Source of the DNA: Rapana venosa
Taxonomy: Eukaryota; Mollusca; Gastropoda; Neogastropoda; Muricidae
Length of the DNA stretch: 64,000 nt
Reading direction: 5' to 3'
NCBI GenBank assembly: GCA_028751875.1
Contig: CM054155.1
Location: 52,929,548 to 52,993,547 of the forward strand
Shown here in pieces: positions 58,244-64,000 of this stretch. Each line of letters opens with the position of its first letter. Within the stretch, counting starts at the first letter, position 1. Under the pieces are notes generated by a model. The model worked only from the letters and a program-made list of their open reading frames with translations, did no database searches and was not told the DNA's origin. Made by a program: the position numbers and the translations under genes.

Positions 58244-58945
58244 ATTCAACAAGGATCACATTGAATTCTATGGTTTCATTTTTGGCAAAGATGGAGTATC
58301 CCCTGATCCAAAGAAAGTAGAGGCTATACAGAAAGCAGCTATCCCTACCAATGGCAAAGAAAATCCGCAGTTTGCTTGGTCTGACCAACTATGTCTCCAA
58401 GTTCATTCCACAGTATGCCTCCATCACAAAACCACTTCGAGATCTGACTCGGAAAGATGCAGAGTGGACATGGACAGAAACTGAAGAGAACGCGTTTTGT
58501 AAACTCAAGTCACGACTCACAAGCCAGACCACCATGAAGTACTATGACCCTGATCGAGAGACGGAAGTCATCGTTGATGCTAGTCCATATGGTCTAGGTG
58601 CAATCTCTCACTCAGCGTGACAAGGACAACACCTCTCACATTGTAGCATATGCTAGCCGTGCGCTAACGATGTGGAATCTCGCTACTCACAAACAGAACG
58701 TGAAGCTCTAGCAGTTGTGTGGTCTTGTGAACATTTTCACCTTTACCTGTATGTCGTCGATTCACCGTTATCTCTGACCACAAGCCGTTAGAAGGATATA
58801 CAACAATCCTGCATCGAGAGACGTCTGCACGAATCGAAAGATGGAATCTTGCGTCTCCAGTCCTACGATTTCGTTCTTCGATACAAGCCTGGAGAGAACA
58901 ATCCAGCTGACTTTCTTAGTCGACATCCTGTTCAAAACTGCTGAC
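58244..58945 (+). pseudogene. pol: connection and RNase H, frameshifted
   Basis: The piece 58,351-58,620 reads SLLGLTNYVSKFIPQYASIT and KPLRDLTRKD, then VIVDASPYGLGAI, which contains the first RNase H aspartate. The following stretch, in another frame, has IVAYASRAL and, near 58,690, SQTEREALAVVW with the catalytic glutamate. Breaks occur at about 58,250, 58,620 and again near 58,760-58,800. RNase H removes the RNA strand after cDNA synthesis. Confidence 0.8.
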
Positions 58946-59039
58946 ACCACAGTCAATTCATGAATCAAAAGTTGCTGACGAATACATCAAATTCATCATT
59001 GATCACACCGTTCCTAAAAGCCATGACACTGGAAGACAT

Positions 59040-60421
59040 CATCGAAGCAACTAGAAATGATACCGACATTGCAAGCTGTGAAAACTGCAATCAAATTCAA
59101 CCAGTGGCATGTACCCAAGGATTGTCCAGTTGAGTTTTCTTCTTTCCAAATACTCAAGACAATCAAGGATGAACTGTCCATCAGCGAAGATACTGGAATC
59201 ATTCTCCGCAACAGTCGTGTGGTTATTCCTCAAGCTCTTCAGCAACGTACAGTCGATATTGCTCATGAAGGACATCAGGAATTGTCAAGACAAAGAACCT
59301 GCTGCGCGAGAAAGTGTGGTTTCCACACATGGACAGATTAGTGGAGTCAAATGTCAAGTCCTGCCTTGCCTGCTTATCTACGACTCCAGATCACTCAATG
59401 TGAACCTCTTCACATGTCCCCACTACCCCATCACCCATGGTCTGAAGTCAGTCTTGATTTTGCCGGACCATTTCCATCAGGAGAATAACCTTCTTGTAGT
59501 GACTGACACATACTCACGGTTTCCTGAAGTTGAAATTGTCAGTTCTACCAGTGCAAACGCTACCATTCCCAAACTTGACTCATATATTTGCTCGACATGG
59601 CATACCAGACATTGTGAAAAAACAGACAATGGACCCCCCATTCAATGGCCGTGAATTTGGACAATTTGCTCAGTATTTAGGTTTTCACCACCGCCAAAGT
59701 CACGCCTCTCTGGCCACAAGCCAATGGTGGTGCAGAAAGATGTATGCCCATGCTGAAGAAAACCATCCAAGCTGCCCAGGTAGAAGGAAAGGTAATGGCG
59801 CCAAGAACTCTACAAGTTCCTTCGCAACTACCTGTGCTACTCCACACAGCAGTACTGGTGTAAGCCCAGCCGAAGCTCTCTATGGAAGAAAGATAAGGAT
59901 CCAACTCCCTGGAATTAACGACCAAGCTGGAAAATCATCACAGAAGCTTGATAGGGAAATCCGTCAATATGATGCTGCAATGAAAGAGAAAATGAAAATC
60001 TATGCAGACAACAGACGTCATGCTTCTGAATCCAACATCCAAATTGGTGACACTGTGCTTGTCCGTCAGAAGAAAGAAAACAAACTGACACCATACTATA
60101 ATCCAGTACCTCTGCAAGTCACAGCAAAGAAAGAGATCCATGCTGACCGCCGGACAGGGAACAGTGCAGATCACCCGCAACTCCTCATTCTTTAAGAAGA
60201 TTGCACGACCTTCACCGTCTGATGAAAGGAGAGAAGAAGATTCTTCAGCCAGATCCACTCCAAACCCTGAAGTCAACGAAGAAGCTCTTCTGCCCAGTAC
60301 CAGCCCAGAGCCAGTGCACGGTCCAGAAGAACTTGCATCAGCCCACAATACTGAAAGACTATATTACAAAAATAGTCTAGATTTCTGTTTTCAAAGAAAG
60401 AATGTTGAACAAGATTGTTAG
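59040..60421 (+). pseudogene. pol: integrase, several frames
   Basis: An HEGHQ zinc-binding half lies near 59,265, with its cysteine pair in another frame near 59,360-59,375. The catalytic D, D and E can be read across frames at about 59,456, 59,625 and 59,735; the last two are about 36 codons apart, as in D,D35E integrases. The C-terminal part (59,530-60,195) has SPAEALYGRKIRIQLPG and IQIGDTVLVRQKK. The end (60,140-60,421) reads ITRNSSFFKKI and a serine/proline-rich tail, then stop. It would insert the cDNA. Confidence 0.85.
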
Positions 60422-60524
60422 GAAAAGTTGCACAATTCTGTTATTGGTTTTATGTTTAAAGTATTTCTATATTAATTCCATGTGCCACAGGTTCTTAACA
60501 ATTCTAGTCATGAAGTTTTCTTTC

Positions 60525-60538
60525 AAGGTGGGGAGGGT
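60525..60538 (+). other. Polypurine tract
   Basis: AAGGTGGGGAGGGT lies directly before the 3' LTR; it primes plus-strand synthesis in LTR elements. Confidence 0.8.
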
Positions 60539-60784
60539 TGTAATGTCGTACATCAATTATCCATTCTAGTTCATTTCCATGAAAAGACGTTTTAGATTTA
60601 TAAAGCCTCGTTGTTAATAATTTCGTAACGTTGCCTAGCAATTGATACACAGGGCATGCGCAGTAGACAATAACAAGACAATGGACGATCTTTTAGTTCC
60701 AGACTCAAGAGCCACAATAATAACCGATTGAAACACACGAGCTGTGTTAGTAGTGGTTGTGTTCGGGTGAATGACAACTCTACA
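60539..60784 (+). repeat. 3' LTR (246 bp)
   Basis: The same length and, by eye, the same sequence as 56,003-56,248. It is followed by CTTGG at 60,785-60,789, which completes the target duplication. Confidence 0.95.
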
Positions 60785-60837
60785 CTTGGTACTAAGCCCC
60801 CAAATAAAAAGGGGTGTTGTTGCTCTAGAAGTCATGA

Positions 60838-61870
60838 AATGTCATCTGGGATGGAAGCACAACTTACTGGAGATAGTGTAAATACTAGACAAGTAAAATT
60901 TCTTAATTATAATGTAAATGGGTTACTACAAAAGCTGGAAAATAATGATTTCATTAATCTTGTGACATCCTATGATTTTGTTTGTCTAACCAAGACTTTT
61001 GTTGCGTTTGATTTTGAATCAGCTCTGTTCAAAGACTTTGAAATTACCTCTAAAGCAAAGAAGCTGTCACATCAAGGGAGATATTCTGGTGGTGTTATTG
61101 TTATGATAAGGAAATGTTTTGCTAGTTTTATTAAACGCATTAATATAGAACAAGAGAACATGGTAGTTGTAAATATCAACAAAGATTTATTTTGTACAAG
61201 AAAAAATGTTGTTTGTTCCTATATTCCTCCCTGTGATTCTGCGTTTTGGAAGACACAGCAGGGTGTCTATGGCATTGAGCTATTAGACCAATGTTGGTGA
61301 CTTTCTCATTCTGTTATGTGGTGACTTAAATGCAAGAACTGCACAGAAAAATTACTGTTTTAATGGTGATGATTTTGATGATGGTTATGAATAAACTATA
61401 TTCCCTGATCAAAACCAGTATCCTAGAAAATCTCAAGACAACAGCATGAACAATTTTGGTCAGCAGTTAATTGAGTTCTGTAATATTTTTGATTGTATCA
61501 TATTGAATGGTATGTGTAGTTCTGGCTTTGATGACAGTTGTACATATATTGGGCTTTCTGGTGAAAGTGTGTTGGACTATTTTATTGTGTCAATTGAGCT
61601 TTTTTCTTCTAATTGTGTGACATCTTTGTTTGTTGAGAACTATGTAGATTCAGATCATTTACCAGTTTCTTTGTACTTAGAATCTAGAGGAGAAGACACT
61701 GTTGGTCTTACTGAAACAAAACAAAATGAAAATGTGATGACTGGAAAATTTATATGGAACAAAGTACATGAAGATGATTTTGTAAAAGCCTGGGAGAGTA
61801 GAGATATATTCAAAACAGAATGGCCTTGGCAACGACAAGTATTGACAGTGATGTTGAAAATGCATTAGAT
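60838..61870 (+). pseudogene. LINE C ORF2, endonuclease part
   Basis: Starts about MSSGMEAQLTG and enters the endonuclease with KFLNYNVNGLLQKLE (60,898 on). It contains YSGGVIVMIR, CSYIPPCDS, CGDLNARTA (near 61,318, after a frame shift at about 61,295), FDCIILNGMC, YFIVS and SDHLPVSLYLE (catalytic His-containing end near 61,655). The enzyme nicks target DNA to prime reverse transcription. A stop at 61,866 and the shift at 61,295 break it. Confidence 0.8.
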
Positions 61871-64000
61871 ATATTTGTCCAATGTCTGAAAGATTCAAGC
61901 AAATGTATGTTTAAGGTGTTTTGTCCCAACCAAAAGAAAAAATCCGAGTGGTTTGACGATGAGTGTAACACAACAAAAAAGGAAGCAAGGAAAAAACTAA
62001 ACCTCTTTAGAAAAACAAAAAAAGAAGAAGATAGGGTCGCATATGTTGAAATTAGGAAAAGGTATAAATGACTACTAAAGATGAAAAGACAAGCATTTAG
62101 AAAGCAAAAGCTGACATTTTAGTAAGGGAAATTCATAATCCCTCACGTTTTTGGAAGGAATTAAGAGCAATGGGCTGTACAAATAAAGAAAAAGTATATA
62201 ACAAAATTTCCACAGATAGTTGGTGTAACAATTTCAACAGTATTTTCGGAAATGATTATACAGATGATAATAATTGTGACGTTGAATTTGATTTGTCTGA
62301 TGAAGTGTGCCATGTCCCGAATGAAAGCATATCAGAAGAAGAAGTTATTCAGGCCATCAGAAAACTAAAAAATGGTAAAGCAAGTGGTATAGATGACATA
62401 TCTACTGAAATGCTGAAAACTGATGGCAAGAAGGTCTAGGAATTTCTGACTAAACTATTTAACCAAATTTTTTAGCAGGGAATTTACCCTCATGACTGGT
62501 CCAAAGCTATAATCATTCCATTACACAAAAAGGGAGACTTTGAAAATGTAGACAATTATAGAGGGGTGTCTCTTTTAAGCATTATTTCTAAATGTTACAC
62601 AACAGTTTTGAATACACGGCTGTACAGTTGGTTAGAAAATAATAATATTATTTCAGAGTGTTAATAATATTATTTCAGTGTCAAGCAGGTTTTCGGAAAA
62701 AGTATTCAACAGTTGATCAGATATTTACTTTGTATGCTGCAATTCAAAACTGTATGAGTAGGAAAGGTAGGAAACTTTATGTTGCTTTTGTAGATTTTAG
62801 GAAGGCTTTTGATTCAGTTTGCCATAATAAACTTTTGCAATGTCTTAAAGACCAGGGTGTGCGGGGTAGATTTTTTGCTTCACTGAGGGCCATGTATATG
62901 TCATTGTGTCATGTGTCTGTGTAAACTCTGAATTAACAGACATGTTTGAAACGCCAGTTGGAGTTTTCAATTTTCATATATCAATTAGAAAATCACATGA
63001 ATGATAAAGGTAAACATGGGGTTCGAATGATACCTGATGCTATGGAATTATTCATTATGCTATTTGCAGATGATGTAGCATTGGTGTCAGCTACTCCAGG
63101 TGGACTTCAAAACCAATTGACTGTTTTAAAGAGCTGTTGTGACAATATGAATCTTTGTGTGAATATTGATAAAACTAAGGTAATGGTATTTAGAAAGGGG
63201 GGCTTTTTAGGGAAACGTGAAAAATGGTTCTTTGATGGTAAAAGATTAGAAGTGGTAAATACCTATTGTTATCTGGGATTTAACTTTACAACTATGATAA
63301 GTGCAAAAAGAGGAACCCTTCACTTAGCTTCTAAAGGGAGAAAGGCAGTAGTTCAAGTTAATAAGGTTTTCAAAAAATGTAAGGAAATAACAGCAGACAC
63401 ATTCTTAAAGATTTTTTATGCTAAGATCCAACCGATATTGATATATTCTGCTGAAATTTGGGGACTAAACAGATTAGAACATTTAGAGAAGGTTCATATG
63501 GCTGCTTGTAAGAGGTTTCTTGGTGTTCCAGTCAGGATCCCAAACAACATGTTATATGGGGAACTGGGCAGATATCCATTGTATGTAAGTACATATGTAG
63601 CATGCTTAAGATTTTGGTTTAAACTATTACAAATGGGCGAAGAAAGGTTACCACGTAAAGCTTATGAAATGTTACTTGAACTTGATAAATGTGGTAAGCT
63701 GTGTTGGGCTTCAAAAATTAGAGAGATACTGTGTGTCACTGGCTTTAATATAGTTTGGTTGCAACAGGGTGTTGGGGATATAAAAGCATTTTTACATTTA
63801 TTCAAACAGAGGCTTGTTGACATGTTCAGGCAAGAATGGGATGGGGCTGTTAGGGAGCGTGACAGGTCCACAACGTATAGGACATTCAAAGCTGTTTTTG
63901 AAAAGGAAAGGTATATTTTGGATATGGATACATACTGTTTTCGAGTTGCTATAACACAATTAAGGTGTAATGTTCTTCCTCTTAACAATAATGTGCATCG
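61870..64000 (+). pseudogene. LINE C ORF2, RT and thumb (runs off the window)
   Basis: Continues with SEWFDDEC, IRKLKNGKASGIDDIS (62,350-62,400), a CAG-to-TAG stop at about 62,437 relative to copy B, a second stop near 62,474, a tandem duplication at about 62,640-62,680, FVDFRKAFDSV and LFADDVALVSA (63,060). About 32 bases encoding the QGCVLSP motif are missing at about 62,964. From 63,020 the frame is clean to the thumb (CKRFLGVPVRIPNNMLYGEL) and the window edge. The zinc knuckle lies beyond the end. Confidence 0.85.

Larger units (their letters stand above)
56003..60784 (+). mobile_element. Ty3/gypsy LTR retrotransposon, Mag-like, structurally complete
   Basis: 4,782 bp with 246-bp LTRs, a tRNA-Ser-type primer site, gag, pol (protease, RT, RNase H, integrase), a polypurine tract and a 5-bp target duplication. 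There is no envelope gene; pol ends at 60,421, about 120 bases before the 3' LTR. The LTRs are identical by eye, but several single-base shifts and stops break gag-pol. Assignment to the Mag lineage rests on the two-knuckle gag pattern, the integrase end ITRNSSFFKK and the tRNA-Ser primer site. Confidence 0.93.
53700..64000 (+). mobile_element. LINE copy C, interrupted by an LTR retrotransposon
   Basis: A 5' UTR (homologous to bases 1-250), ORF1 (to 55,974), then ORF2 from about 60,838 running off the window. The interval 56,003-60,784 is an unrelated LTR element. ORF2 lacks part of the RT palm and has stop codons that copy B does not share, so this copy is dead. The 5' boundary is not exact; sequence from about 53,660 may still be element. 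Confidence 0.85.

Noticed and set aside
60196..60538. A possible envelope gene after integrase
   Set aside because: The frame to 60,421 is the integrase C-terminal tail and the remaining 120 bases are non-coding; no signal peptide or membrane segment.

Overview
The window is eukaryotic, intron-rich and repeat-dense, and most likely comes from a mollusc or another lophotrochozoan marine invertebrate. The reasons are a metazoan FIS1 gene with phase-conserved introns, a Mag-like Ty3/gypsy element with a tRNA-Ser primer site, several LINE lineages, tRNA-derived SINEs and very abundant CA, GA and TCA microsatellites. The species call is inference. There is no bacterial-style gene organisation, and nearly all long open frames are retroelement pieces or low-complexity reads.

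The only host gene I can support is FIS1 (mitochondrial fission 1, a tail-anchored TPR protein) on the minus strand. One internal exon (51,536-51,641) carries the last TPR helices. It can join in phase to either of two different terminal exons, at 47,173-47,264 and 37,959-38,047. Each encodes its own membrane anchor, basic C-terminus and stop codon. Upstream exons are not visible and presumably lie beyond 64,000. This duplicated tail-anchor exon is the most interesting host feature here.

Region by region. 1-6.8 kb holds one LINE family, a degraded 5' part and a cleaner 3' part separated by about 1.2 kb. 8.0-17.8 kb holds a second, related LINE. Its 5' part is inverted in the manner of twin priming, and it is interrupted by a minus-strand LTR retrotransposon with about 1.2 kb LTRs, one of which carries an RTE-like LINE fragment. 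18-35 kb is mostly poor-quality sequence with stretched homopolymers, and contains a tandem duplication of about 2.14 kb (21.9-26.1 kb). A 500-N gap lies at 36,945-37,444. 38-53 kb is the FIS1 intron landscape: SINEs, a hAT-like non-autonomous transposon with subterminal arrays, a 30-bp minisatellite, an RTE-type and a CR1/Rex1-type LINE (both minus strand), a GA-rich satellite, and a piggyBac-like MITE that splits a SINE. 53.7-64 kb is a LINE (ORF1, then ORF2) split by a complete Ty3/gypsy element (56,003-60,784) with identical 246-bp LTRs and a 5-bp target duplication. The LINE copy at the left end of the window provides the empty-site comparison.

Caution: large parts (about 1-3.6, 10.3-15.7 and 18.6-35 kb) show systematic homopolymer stretching relative to their cleaner homologues. 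Frame breaks there cannot be read as biology.
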